NCBI GenBank assembly: GCA_963807235.1
Contig: CAWEBF010000010.1
Location: forward strand, 1-64,000
DNA length: 64,000 nt
Source: CAWEBF01 sp963807235
Lineage (GTDB): Bacteria; Acidobacteriota; Vicinamibacteria; Vicinamibacterales; UBA2999
Reading direction: 5' to 3'
Part shown: positions 27,393 to 35,082 of the stretch, one piece after another
Layout: each line of letters begins with the position of its first letter
Position numbering within the stretch: the first letter of the stretch is position 1
The notes under the pieces: generated by a model
Seen by the model: the letters and a program-made list of their open reading frames with translations, nothing else
What the model was told of the DNA's origin: nothing
Database searches by the model: none
Program-made: the position numbers and the translations under genes

Positions 27393-27518
27393 TCGTTGGT
27401 CGTTAGTCGTTAGTCGTTAGTCGTTAGTCGTTGGTCGTTGGTTGTTCTGCAGTCGGAGGTCGGCAGTTCCGCAGCGGAACCACCAACCACCGACCACGAA
27501 CTACGAACTACGAACTAG
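27393..27518. repeat. Heptanucleotide array, 18 units in one phase
   Basis: Seven units of TCGTTGG/TCGTTAG are followed by divergent units (TTGTTCT, GCAGTCG, GAGGTCG, GCAGTTC, CGCAGCG) and then GAACCAC, CAACCAC, CGACCAC, GAACTAC, GAACTAC, GAACTAG. The 7-base phase holds for 126 bases. The right end includes the TAG stop of the minus-strand TonB receptor (27515-27517). Read on that gene's sense strand, the array opens with TAG then TTCGTAG, as after the aspartokinase gene. Confidence 0.9.
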
Positions 27519-30442
27519 AACCTGAACCCCGCCGACAGTAAGAATGTTCTCGCGTAAAGGTTCTGGCCGGCGAAGTTCTGCGACGAGCGGGGGAACGAGG
27601 TCACGGCGGTGGCGCGGCCGAACATCGTGCCGGCCGTGTATTCCGTCGGCAGCCCGTTGGCGTCAACGGCACCCCCCGCCTTCGGCGTCACGACCGTGTT
27701 GTAGTTCACCAGGCTCTGATCGTTGAACAGGTTGAACACCTCGGCCTTGACCCACGGCCGCAGCTGCCGGAACACCGGCACGCTGTAGGTGAACGCCACG
27801 TCGAACATCTGCGTGTCGTTGAACTCCCCGGCGCCGCGCTCGCCGAAATAGACGGTCTGCGACGTGGGCGGCGTCGCGTAGCCCGGGTTCGCGGCACGCT
27901 GCGCGGCGGTCGTCGGCACGCCGTTGGCCACGAGGCTATAGGTCAGTGGCGAGTTGTAGCGGTAGAGCAGGCTGGCGTCCAGCGCGCCGAACCGCGCGAA
28001 GTCCAGTCCATAGGTCGTCCACGCGCGGAGCTTGTGGCGCTGGAAGTCATTCAGCCGGCCGTACGGCTCGCTGCGATCCAGGAAGAGGATCTCGGGATAG
28101 TTGCCGATCGTGCTCGACAGTCCGGGCTGGCTGGTGGCCTCGCCCTCGAAGGTTCCGTGGTTCTTCAGCTGCAGCGTCCAGTGCCCGTCCACGGTCCACC
28201 GGCTCGACAGCCGCCGGTTGGCCTGGAAGAGCATGGCCTGGTAGTCGCGCACCGGCGTGCTGCTGTTGCGGAAGGACACGCGGTCGAAGGTGCCCAGCGT
28301 GGCGCCGTTGCGGACGACGGTCACCTTGCCGTTCGCCGACGGATCGTCGATGAAGTCCTCGATGAAGCTGTCGGCCGAGCGCCACTGGTAGCTGACCTTG
28401 GCAGCGCCGCGGTCGCCGAACGGCGTCGCCAGTCCCAGCGTGAACTCGCGCGTCAGGGGCGAGTGCATCCCGTCGGCGAAGGACACGTTGGCCGTCGGGA
28501 AGTTGCCGTTCAGCAGGCGCGAGTAGTTCAGCGGGTCGAAGCCGGGCGCAAAGTCCACACCCTGCCCGGCCGGTCCCGTGTACTCGTAGGTCATCAGGCT
28601 CGGGTTGCCCACGTCGGTGTCGTCCTGGAAGTTGGGCTCGGTGTACTTGCCGGCGTAGTGGCCGTAGGTGGCCTGCGCGATCCAGCGGCCCGTCCCCGAC
28701 AGGTCGTACGCCGCGCCGAGGCGCGGAACGATCGTGTGCGTGTCCACCGACGAGATGTCGCCCGTGGCGTCGCTCTGCACCATCTCGAAGCGGGTGCCGA
28801 GGTCGAGCGAGAGGCGCGGACCGGCCGTCCAGCGGTCGTGAACGTAGAGCGAGTTGGTCACGATCTCCAGCACCGCTCCACGGCTCGGCAGCCAGTTCTC
28901 CATGCGCGTCACGCCGGGGGTGAACACCGGTGTCACACGCCCCTGTGAGTCGAGCACCGGGCGGCCACCCGCCACGGCGTAATCGGCGCGGAACACGTAG
29001 CCGGTCGCGGTCTGCGAGTTGCCGCCCACGTACCGGCTGGCGTAGTTCTCGAATCCGGCCTTCACGTCGTGCGAGCCCGTGCGCGCCGAGGTCAACAACC
29101 AGTTCAACGACCCCGTGGCCTGCCGGTTGTTGCGGTCTTCCGGATCCGTCGAGTCGAGATACGGCGCGTGATAAAACCGGTTGGCCGGAACGCCCGCCAC
29201 GCCGCGCGTGCGGAAGGGCGAGCTGAGGATGTCGGTCTCGGTACCGCCGGCGTTGCGCGCGCCGAAGTGCCGGCCGGATACCTGCAGTGTGGCCAGCGTG
29301 GTGCTGCCCAGCACGCCGCGATACGAGGTCACCCACAGGTTGTTCGGGTTCTGCCGGTTCACCATCGCCGCCAGCTCGATCGTGCCGCTGACGGGTGCCT
29401 GATGCGACCTGGTGCTGTTGTTCAGATAGCTGCCCTGAACGGTGTGGTTCGGCGACACGGTGGCGGTCAGCTTGAACTCGCCGCGCTTGTTCGAGGTCTC
29501 AGTCGAGAAGGGGACCCCCGTCTCCGGCAACGGTGCGGGTGTCGAGGCTTCCTGCCACCGCCCGGCCGTGAAGAACCACAGCCGGTCCTTGGCTACGGGT
29601 CCACCGAACGTCCACTCGTAGTTCTGCTGCACGTCCTTCTGGCGCACCACGTTGGAACTGGTCTCGAACGGCGTTTCCCTGGTCCACGAAGGGCTGTAGA
29701 AGTTCAGCCGCGTGCTGCCACTGAAAATGTTGCCGCCGCTCTTGGTCACGGCGTTGACCACGCCGCCGCCGAAACGGCCGAACTCGGCGGAGATGCCGGA
29801 GGTCAGCACCTGCACCTCCTGCAGGGCGTCCTCGATGAACAGGTTGTTCGGCGTGCCGAAGATGTTGTCGGCCACGTCCACGCCGTTGATCAGGAACTGG
29901 TTGTCGTAGGCAAAGCCGCCGCCGATCGTCAACTGGTTCGGGTTCGGCGTGTTGTCCGTGAGGCCCGGGGCCAACTCGGCGATGCCCCACACCGTGCGGA
30001 TGTTGGCCAGCTTGGCCACGTCGTCGGCTCGCAGGTTGGCGCCCCCTTGCGTGGAGGTGATGATCGCCGGCGCGGCCGTGGCCGTGACCTGCACGTTTTC
30101 CGCGATGGCCACCTGCAGCGTGATATCCACGCGGGCCGTGCGTCCGAGGTCCACGCGCTGCGAGGCCTCGGTCGTGCGCATCCCCTGCAGTTCGAACCGG
30201 GCCGCGTACACGCCGGGCGGCAAGCCCGCAAGCGCGTAGACGCCGTTGGCATCGCTGGCCGTGACGCGCGCGCCTTGAAGGGCGGGTGAGCTCACGGTGA
30301 TGGCGACGCCAGGCAGCGGCAGGCCGCCCTGGTCGCGCACAGTCCCGCTGAGGGTCCCTGTCTGCACGCCCTGGGCAAAAGTAGACGAGGAAACGAGTGT
30401 CAGTGCGACACACGTCAAGAGCACACGAACGATCTTGGTCAT
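27515..30442 (-). CDS. TonB-dependent receptor with carboxypeptidase-regulatory-like domain
   Basis: 975 residues, uninterrupted. Order: signal peptide (VRVLLTCVALTLVSSSTFAQ), regulatory-like beta domain (GTLSGTVRDQGGLPLPGVAITVS, GVYALAGLPPGVYAARFELQGM), plug with IRTVWGIAELAPGLTDN and YDNQFLINGVDVADNIFGTPNN, then a large barrel ending in Phe (LLSAGFRF). This is the common Acidobacteriota oversized receptor type, for large substrates such as glycans or peptides; the ligand is unknown. Length fits the type (about 950-1200). A sulfur-linked transporter lies upstream but has its own leader, so the receptor is probably a separate unit. Confidence 0.9.
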   Translation of the reverse strand: MTKIVRVLLTCVALTLVSSSTFAQGVQTGTLSGTVRDQGGLPLPGVAITVSSPALQGARVTASDANGVYALAGLPPGVYAARFELQGMRTTEASQRVDLGRTARVDITLQVAIAENVQVTATAAPAIITSTQGGANLRADDVAKLANIRTVWGIAELAPGLTDNTPNPNQLTIGGGFAYDNQFLINGVDVADNIFGTPNNLFIEDALQEVQVLTSGISAEFGRFGGGVVNAVTKSGGNIFSGSTRLNFYSPSWTRETPFETSSNVVRQKDVQQNYEWTFGGPVAKDRLWFFTAGRWQEASTPAPLPETGVPFSTETSNKRGEFKLTATVSPNHTVQGSYLNNSTRSHQAPVSGTIELAAMVNRQNPNNLWVTSYRGVLGSTTLATLQVSGRHFGARNAGGTETDILSSPFRTRGVAGVPANRFYHAPYLDSTDPEDRNNRQATGSLNWLLTSARTGSHDVKAGFENYASRYVGGNSQTATGYVFRADYAVAGGRPVLDSQGRVTPVFTPGVTRMENWLPSRGAVLEIVTNSLYVHDRWTAGPRLSLDLGTRFEMVQSDATGDISSVDTHTIVPRLGAAYDLSGTGRWIAQATYGHYAGKYTEPNFQDDTDVGNPSLMTYEYTGPAGQGVDFAPGFDPLNYSRLLNGNFPTANVSFADGMHSPLTREFTLGLATPFGDRGAAKVSYQWRSADSFIEDFIDDPSANGKVTVVRNGATLGTFDRVSFRNSSTPVRDYQAMLFQANRRLSSRWTVDGHWTLQLKNHGTFEGEATSQPGLSSTIGNYPEILFLDRSEPYGRLNDFQRHKLRAWTTYGLDFARFGALDASLLYRYNSPLTYSLVANGVPTTAAQRAANPGYATPPTSQTVYFGERGAGEFNDTQMFDVAFTYSVPVFRQLRPWVKAEVFNLFNDQSLVNYNTVVTPKAGGAVDANGLPTEYTAGTMFGRATAVTSFPRSSQNFAGQNLYARTFLLSAGFRF

Positions 30443-30633
30443 GGCTGTGTTTCAATCACGAGCCATGCCAGCGCTCGTGTACGCATTCGGCACACGCCAC
30501 CCGTTGGTGCTTTACGGAATCTCGTGAAGCTTCGTTGGTCCCTTCGGCGCCCCGTGACAGCAAGTTGTTGTGCGATCGGGACGTGGGACGAACCGCATGT
30601 CGTTCGTCCCAGAATGGGCACATCTCGCAGAAG
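30443..30633. other. Intergenic region with one strong hairpin
   Basis: This lies between the TonB receptor start and the TauE-like stop (both minus strand). A 9-base-pair hairpin (GGGACGAAC ... GTTCGTCCC) sits around 30588-30613, shortly after the transporter gene; there is no T run, so terminator function is uncertain. The 110 bases before the receptor start should hold its promoter, but no clear -35/-10 pair stands out. Confidence 0.4.
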
Positions 30634-31569
30634 TCACGGCGAGGGCAGAGCTTCTGGAGTTTTCAGACTTCCTGCGTCGGTTTCCTGCGCGGCGGCTGCG
30701 GCCCGTTTTGCGGCTTCTTCCGCTTGCTTGGCGAGCGGCACCTGCACGGTGAAGAAGCGATAGAGGATCGCCATGTCCAGCACCGCCACGGAGGCGAGCA
30801 ACAGATACGCCGCGTTGCTCTGGACGATGCCCAGCTCCTTCATCAGTGCCGACAGCCCGTAGGCCACCACCCACGCGTCGAAGCTCATACAGATACGGCG
30901 GAACACCTCGGGACGCACGTGCTGGATCACGAAACCGCCGATCGGCACGCCGATCACGATGCTCGGGATGATGTAGGGGATGAGCGCCATACTCTCCGCG
31001 CTGTACAGCCCGACGTAGAAATACGAGGCCGCGGTAAACGACGACTCGGCGAGACGGATGAAGCCGAGCGCCGCGCGAAAATCCTGCTTGGTGAACCCCT
31101 GGTTGCTGAGCAGCACGGCGAGCGGCGGGCCCGAGATCGTGGTCACCGCGTACAGCAACCCGACACCGCCGCCGAACGCATAGCCGACGGCACGCTCGGC
31201 CTTGATCGGCCGCCGGTAGCCAACCGCCTGGATCAGAATGAGCGGCAAGAGCACGATGAACGTGCCGAATTTCAGCCAGCCCGGGCTCACGCGCGACACC
31301 AGCATCGTGCCGACGATGACGCCGGGGGCGAGGCCGACGACAATCGGCAGCACGCGGCGCCACACGACCGACAGCGCGTCGCGGTTCACCCACAGCACGT
31401 AAGCGTTCAGCACGACTTCCACCGGGACGAGCGCCGGGTTCAGGACGCGGTTGGTCAGGAAGAGCAGCGCCAGGGGCACCGTCAGCGACGAAAAGCCATA
31501 CCCCAGCGCGCCATTGACGATGGCGGCGCCGAACGTGATGGCCATGAGCGCGACGTGCTGAGGGTCCAC
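30634..31569 (-). CDS. TauE/SafE-family transporter (sulfite or sulfonate export, or related)
   Basis: 311 residues from GTG at 31569, with AAAGGA 8 bases upstream. About eight membrane segments are arranged as in the TauE/SafE family, with the paired openings FGAAIVNGALGYGFSSLTVPL and FGGGVGLLYAVTTISGPPLAVLL. Relatives move sulfite, sulfoacetate, taurine-linked anions or, in the TsuA branch, thiosulfate; TsuA hallmark Cys residues are not seen. A Cys-rich leader ORF with its own terminator precedes it, which ties this transporter to sulfur or cysteine balance. The last 35 residues are Ala/Glu-rich and cytosolic. Confidence 0.8.
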   Translation of the reverse strand: MDPQHVALMAITFGAAIVNGALGYGFSSLTVPLALLFLTNRVLNPALVPVEVVLNAYVLWVNRDALSVVWRRVLPIVVGLAPGVIVGTMLVSRVSPGWLKFGTFIVLLPLILIQAVGYRRPIKAERAVGYAFGGGVGLLYAVTTISGPPLAVLLSNQGFTKQDFRAALGFIRLAESSFTAASYFYVGLYSAESMALIPYIIPSIVIGVPIGGFVIQHVRPEVFRRICMSFDAWVVAYGLSALMKELGIVQSNAAYLLLASVAVLDMAILYRFFTVQVPLAKQAEEAAKRAAAAAQETDAGSLKTPEALPSP

Positions 31570-31599
31570 TGCCTGGTCCTTTCCCGGCCTTCAGGCGGG

Positions 31600-31658
31600 G
31601 CCCGCTAATCGCGGGCCCCGCGCAGTATCTGGCAAACCGCCTTAACGGCGGTTCGCGA
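31600..31658. repeat. Direct repeat copy A with GC hairpin and CGCCTTAACGGCG palindrome
   Basis: A GC hairpin (GCCCGC, 4 bases, GCGGGC) is followed by GCAGTATCTGGCAAACCG and the palindrome ACCGCCTTAACGGCGGT. A near-identical block recurs at 31888-31946, so the two copies bracket the second cysteine leader. The palindrome core also occurs at 5416-5436 and looks like a REP-type element. Confidence 0.75.
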
Positions 31659-31660
31659 CT

Positions 31661-31698
31661 AAAACAAAAAGGCCCGAAGGCGACTGCCTCCGGGCCTT
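31661..31698 (-). terminator. Intrinsic terminator in the TauE-like leader
   Basis: Minus strand: 13-base-pair stem (AAGGCCCGGAGGC / GCCTTCGGGCCTT, one G-U pair), 4-base loop AGTC, then TTTGTTTT. It sits between a Cys-rich leader ORF and the transporter start. Part of its 5' arm, CGGAGGC at 31692-31686, is complementary to GCCTCCG at 31770-31764 inside the leader ORF. Confidence 0.92.
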
Positions 31699-31723
31699 GA
31701 AACCGTCTGCTTTCTTCGCCGGT

Positions 31724-31819
31724 TCAGCGAGTGACTGAACGCGACACGGGGGACGGCACGGCGCGGAGGCGGGCCTTGGCCCGACAACAACAACACGCGC
31801 AGCGCCCCACGAGCAACAT
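31724..31819 (-). CDS. Cysteine-rich leader peptide upstream of the TauE-like gene
   Basis: 31 codons from ATG 31819 to TGA 31724. The peptide begins MLLVGRCACCCCRAKAR: five Cys codons (TGC, then four TGT after one Ala). Directly after them CGGGCC (31783-31778) can fold onto GGCCCG (31775-31770), though the minimal loop would open the inner pairs. The adjacent GCCTCCG (31770-31764) can pair with the terminator's 5' arm over 7 bases, plus 3 more after one mismatch. The order of stall codons, first hairpin, antiterminator arm and terminator matches the cysD leader, although the nucleotide sequences differ. No Shine-Dalgarno site is present. Confidence 0.85.
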   Translation of the reverse strand: MLLVGRCACCCCRAKARLRAVPSPVSRSVTR

Positions 31820-31850
31820 CGGGCTCAGAGTCTCAGGATCGACGCCGGGC

Positions 31851-31856
31851 TGTCAA
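31851..31856 (-). promoter_or_regulatory. Consensus -35 element of the TauE-like leader
   Basis: Exact TTGACA on the minus strand. With 17-18 base spacing the -10 would fall at GACTCT or AGACTC, which is poor, but that position ends about 7 bases before the leader ATG. Initiation there would give a leaderless message. Confidence 0.5.
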
Positions 31857-31887
31857 GATCGCCCCGCGAAGCGGGGCAAGAAGACGC

Positions 31888-31946
31888 GGCCCGCTGGTCG
31901 CGGGCCGCGTGCAGTGTCTGGCAAACCGCCTTAACGGCGGTTCGCG
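31888..31946. repeat. Direct repeat copy B
   Basis: It matches copy A: GC hairpin (GCGGCCCGC, 4 bases, GCGGGCCGC), then GCAGTGTCTGGCAAACCG and ACCGCCTTAACGGCGGT. Its right part contains the last codons and stop of the minus-strand gene ending at 31931, so the repeat overlaps coding sequence by about 16 bases. Confidence 0.75.
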
Positions 31947-32575
31947 GTTTCCGGGATTTCGACGGGTTGGGGCGGTTGCTTGGGCAGGAACAACGTTGCG
32001 CGGTCGTAAAAACCGGATGACGTCAATGTAACGGTGACCGGCGTGTTGCCCTTGTTCTCCCAGTACCAGCCGTGGATACCGTCGTAGGGCGCGGTGTACC
32101 CGCCCTTCTTCTGGACCGCCTCGCCCTTCTCGAAGCTGTCGGAGGCGCTGCTGGGCTTGCCGGCAGGCTCGGTATGGAAGTCGAAGTCCACGAAGCCCGT
32201 AGCCTTCCACGAATAGATCATCGTGGCGCCCTTGTTGAGCGTGTACTTGAACTCCATCCCGGTTTTCGGCTCGATGGTGAACTGGCGGCTGTCCTCCCGG
32301 TACTCGTTGAACTGGGGGTGAAGCGGACCACCCTCGCTGGCCGTGACGGTGGCCGGCGCCGCGGCGATCGCCGCCGCTTCCTGGCCGGCCTCGAAGAGGC
32401 CGGTGAGACCCAACGCGCGTCCCGCACCCGTCGGGTCGATACCGTACTCCGCGGGCAGCACCGCGACCACGAGCACGATGGCCGCGACGATCAGCGCGAC
32501 GAGCGTGGCCTTGAGAAGAGCGCCCGCCGATGGAGCCGGCGGCAGGGTCGCCGGAACCGTGGGACCGGTGCTCAT
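31931..32575 (-). CDS. Single-pass membrane-anchored protein, HupE neighbour
   Basis: 214 residues from ATG at 32575, overlapping the HupE stop (ATGA). One membrane segment lies near residues 22-43 (LLKATLVALIVAAIVLVVAVLP), followed by an extracytoplasmic domain with EFKYTLNKGATMIYSWKATGFVDFDFHTEPAG and YDGIHGWYWENKGNTPVTVTLTSSGFY. Proteins of this layout annotated as transmembrane anchor proteins often accompany HupE/UreJ genes; the HGWYWEN segment suggests a beta-sandwich surface. The role is unknown. The final codons overlap a repeat element. Confidence 0.65.
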   Translation of the reverse strand: MSTGPTVPATLPPAPSAGALLKATLVALIVAAIVLVVAVLPAEYGIDPTGAGRALGLTGLFEAGQEAAAIAAAPATVTASEGGPLHPQFNEYREDSRQFTIEPKTGMEFKYTLNKGATMIYSWKATGFVDFDFHTEPAGKPSSASDSFEKGEAVQKKGGYTAPYDGIHGWYWENKGNTPVTVTLTSSGFYDRATLFLPKQPPQPVEIPETANRR

Positions 32576-33264
32576 TGCAGGTACCCCGCAATCTGATAGC
32601 CCATCAGGACGAAGCCGCCCATCATGAGCGCCGTGTTGGCCGCGAATGAATGCCGGAGGAAGCTGGGGCTCTTGCGCCAGGCGGTGATGGCGATGAGCAC
32701 TGCCGTCAGGGCCAGCCCCTGACCGATCTCCACGCCGACATTGAAGCTGACGATGTTGGCCACCAGGCCGTTTGCCGAGACGGTCAGCTCCTGGATCTTG
32801 GTAGCGAGACCGAACCCGTGGAAGAGACCGAAGACCATCACGGCAAGCTTCGTGTTGGGGCGCCAGCCGAGCAGGCGCTCGAAGCCGCCCATGTTCTCGA
32901 ACGCCTTGTAGACGACCGACAGGCCGATGATGGCGTCGATGATGTAGGCGTTGGCGCGGATGTCTCCGAGCACGCCGCCCAGCAGCGTCAGGCTGTGGCC
33001 AAGGGTGAAGAGGCTCACGTACGCGACCACGTCCCGCAGCCGGTACAGGAAGAAGATGACGCCCACCAGGAACAGGATGTGGTCGTAGCCGGTGACCATG
33101 TGCTTGGCGCCCAGATACAGGAACGGCCCGATGGCCGCGCCGTCGATCGACTGCACGAACAGGGCATCGCGGCTCGACACCCCGTGCGCCCAGGCGGGAC
33201 TGCCCGCCGCGAAGGCGCAGAGAACAAGCGCGGCCGCTACAATGACGCGTCGGGCGGATGACAT
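32572..33264 (-). CDS. HupE/UreJ-family membrane protein
   Basis: 230 residues from ATG at 33264. A signal peptide (VIVAAALVLCAFAAGSPAWA) precedes a mature N-terminus starting HGVSSRD. Then come FLYLGAKHMVTGYDHILFLVGVIFFLY, FTLGHSLTLLGG and VFGLFHGFGLATKI, the His-rich helices of HupE/UreJ proteins, which move nickel or cobalt in hydrogenase and urease clusters. No hydrogenase or urease gene is nearby. In this genomic setting the role is unclear, and the family's relatives in heavy-metal and copper loci should be kept in mind. Confidence 0.85.
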   Translation of the reverse strand: MSSARRVIVAAALVLCAFAAGSPAWAHGVSSRDALFVQSIDGAAIGPFLYLGAKHMVTGYDHILFLVGVIFFLYRLRDVVAYVSLFTLGHSLTLLGGVLGDIRANAYIIDAIIGLSVVYKAFENMGGFERLLGWRPNTKLAVMVFGLFHGFGLATKIQELTVSANGLVANIVSFNVGVEIGQGLALTAVLIAITAWRKSPSFLRHSFAANTALMMGGFVLMGYQIAGYLQ

Positions 33265-33355
33265 CGGCGCATTATATAGATCGCCACATGAGCCACCCCA
33301 GCCCCGGACGGTGGGCGTGCCACGTGGGCAGGGCGTCTCGGAGGAAGCACCGCAG

Positions 33356-34426
33356 ATGAGAAAGCGACCAGTCGTCCTCGGCGTCCTGCTCGTGGCCGCC
33401 GCCGCGTGCTCCTCACCGGCCCCGCCTGCGACCGAGTCGGCGGCCCCCAACACTCCCGCCGCGCCCCCGGCGCCAACCGCCGGGCGGCTCTTCGTGACCA
33501 ACGAGACCGGCGGCGACATCAGCGTGGTGGACGTGGCGCTGCAGAAGGTGGTCGCCACCATCCCGGTGGGCAAGCGCCCGAGGGGCATTCGCCTGAGCCC
33601 GGACGGGACGACGCTCTTCGTGGCGTTGAGCGGATCACCGATTGCGCCGCCAGGGGTGGACGAGTCGACGCTGCCCCCGGCCGACAAAAAGGCGGATGGC
33701 ATCGGCGTGGTCAGCGTGGCCGACCTCAAGCTCCTGCGCGTGCTGCCCGGAGGCTCCGACCCGGAGCAGACGGCCCTGAGCGCCGACGGCCGCCAGCTGT
33801 TCGTGGCCAACGAGGACACCGGCCAGGTCACCGCCATCTCCGTGGACGACGGCAAGGTGCTGGCCACGTTCGCCGTCGGCGGCGAGCCCGAAGGCGTGGA
33901 CCTCAGGCCCGACGGCCGTGCCGTCTACGTGACGTCCGAGGAAGACAGCCATGTCGCCGTGATCGACGTGCCGACGTTGAAGCTGCTCACGACGGTCAAG
34001 GTGGGCCCCCGCCCGCGGTCCACGGGGTTCCTGCCCGACAGCTCGCGCGCCTATGTCAGCTCGGAAAACGGCGGATCGGTGGCCGTGCTCGATGCGAAGA
34101 CCCACAAGGTCCTGCACACGATCCAATTGAGCGGCGAGCTGACGCGGCCGATGGGTGTCGTGGCTTCTCCGGACGGCACGCGGGTCTTCGTCTCGACGGG
34201 GCGCGGCAAGAACGTGATCGTGATCGACACGGCCACCAACATGCCGACGGCGTCGATCGAGGTGGGCGACCGGCCCTGGGGCATCGACATCTCGCGAGAC
34301 GGCAAGACGGTGTTCACCGCAAACGGTCCGTCCAACGACGTCTCCATCGTGGACGTGGACAGCGCGCAAGTGCGCGCGCGCGTGCCGGTGGGCCAGCGCC
34401 CCTGGGGTCTCGTTTTCGTCCCATGA
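33356..34426 (+). CDS. YVTN-type beta-propeller lipoprotein
   Basis: 356 residues from ATG at 33356, with GGAGGAAG about 10 bases upstream. The leader ends in a lipobox (VAAAAC-SSPAPP). Seven YVTN-like blades follow, each with the ADGRQLFVAN...V.AISVDDGKVLATF pattern; examples are RLFVTNETGGDISVVD, AVYVTSEEDSHVAVID, RAYVSSENGGSVAVLD and TVFTANGPSNDVSIVD. It probably sits in the periplasm as a scaffold or in electron-transfer contexts; no ligand can be deduced. Its stop overlaps the next start (ATGA). Confidence 0.88.
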   Translation: MRKRPVVLGVLLVAAAACSSPAPPATESAAPNTPAAPPAPTAGRLFVTNETGGDISVVDVALQKVVATIPVGKRPRGIRLSPDGTTLFVALSGSPIAPPGVDESTLPPADKKADGIGVVSVADLKLLRVLPGGSDPEQTALSADGRQLFVANEDTGQVTAISVDDGKVLATFAVGGEPEGVDLRPDGRAVYVTSEEDSHVAVIDVPTLKLLTTVKVGPRPRSTGFLPDSSRAYVSSENGGSVAVLDAKTHKVLHTIQLSGELTRPMGVVASPDGTRVFVSTGRGKNVIVIDTATNMPTASIEVGDRPWGIDISRDGKTVFTANGPSNDVSIVDVDSAQVRARVPVGQRPWGLVFVP

Positions 34427-34944
34427 GGCGACCCGAGGACGACGAGTACGGCGCCTACTACGCTCAGTACGTCGCGCGCGTGCCCGAGACCGATATCGTG
34501 GCTGCGCTCGAAACGCAGGCCGCCTCCATCGATCGGTGGCCGGCGCGTGTGGCCCACGACAAAGAGACCCTGGCCTACGGGCCCGGAAAGTGGACCGTGC
34601 GTCAGGTCGTCGGCCATCTGAGCGACGCCGAGCGCATCTTCAGCTACCGCGCGCTGCGGATCAGCCGTCGCGACCCGACGCCGTTGCCCGGCTTCGAGGA
34701 GGGTCCCTATGTGGCGCACTCGGTCTTCGCCGACGTGCCCCTCCAGATGCTGGTCGCCGAGCTGGCGGCGCTGCGCCGCGCGAACCTGCCGCTCTTCCGC
34801 CGCCTGGACGAGAGTGGGTGGTCCTCGAAGGGCGAGGCGTCCGGCATGGGCGTGACGGTACGCGCCCTCGCCTACATCATGGTGGGCCACGTGCGGCATC
34901 ACGTCTCGGTGCTGAAAGAGCGCTACGGCCTCTCCCTCGAGTGA
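34423..34944 (+). CDS. DinB-family protein
   Basis: 173 residues from ATG at 34423. The DinB/YfiT-like four-helix pattern is clear: LAYGPGKWTVRQVVGHLSDAERIFSYRALRI with the first metal His (GHLSDAE), and IMVGHVRHHVSVLKERY with the second pair (HVRHH). Such proteins bind a divalent metal and often act as thiol-dependent S-transferases. It is translationally coupled to the propeller lipoprotein, but no functional link is obvious. Confidence 0.85.
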   Translation: MRRPEDDEYGAYYAQYVARVPETDIVAALETQAASIDRWPARVAHDKETLAYGPGKWTVRQVVGHLSDAERIFSYRALRISRRDPTPLPGFEEGPYVAHSVFADVPLQMLVAELAALRRANLPLFRRLDESGWSSKGEASGMGVTVRALAYIMVGHVRHHVSVLKERYGLSLE

Positions 34945-35082
34945 GGCGCACTCAATCTCTGAATCAATCGTCAGGAACTATTCAGGTGCTCGCGCGGCGA
35001 ACGGCCGGGTAGGATCTGTCTGAAGCGTGCCTTGCCTGAGGCCGGGCTTGCCGGTACACTGCGTGCGCTTCTTCGAGGTGCC

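Noticed and set aside
30524..30600. A plus-strand short ORF with two adjacent Cys codons near a hairpin (possible third Cys leader)
   Set aside because: Only two Cys codons, the hairpin has no T run, and no sulfur gene follows on that strand.
32572..33867. Long upstream extension of the HupE protein
   Set aside because: The extension is a shadow of the propeller lipoprotein on the opposite strand; ATG at 33264 begins a clean signal peptide.
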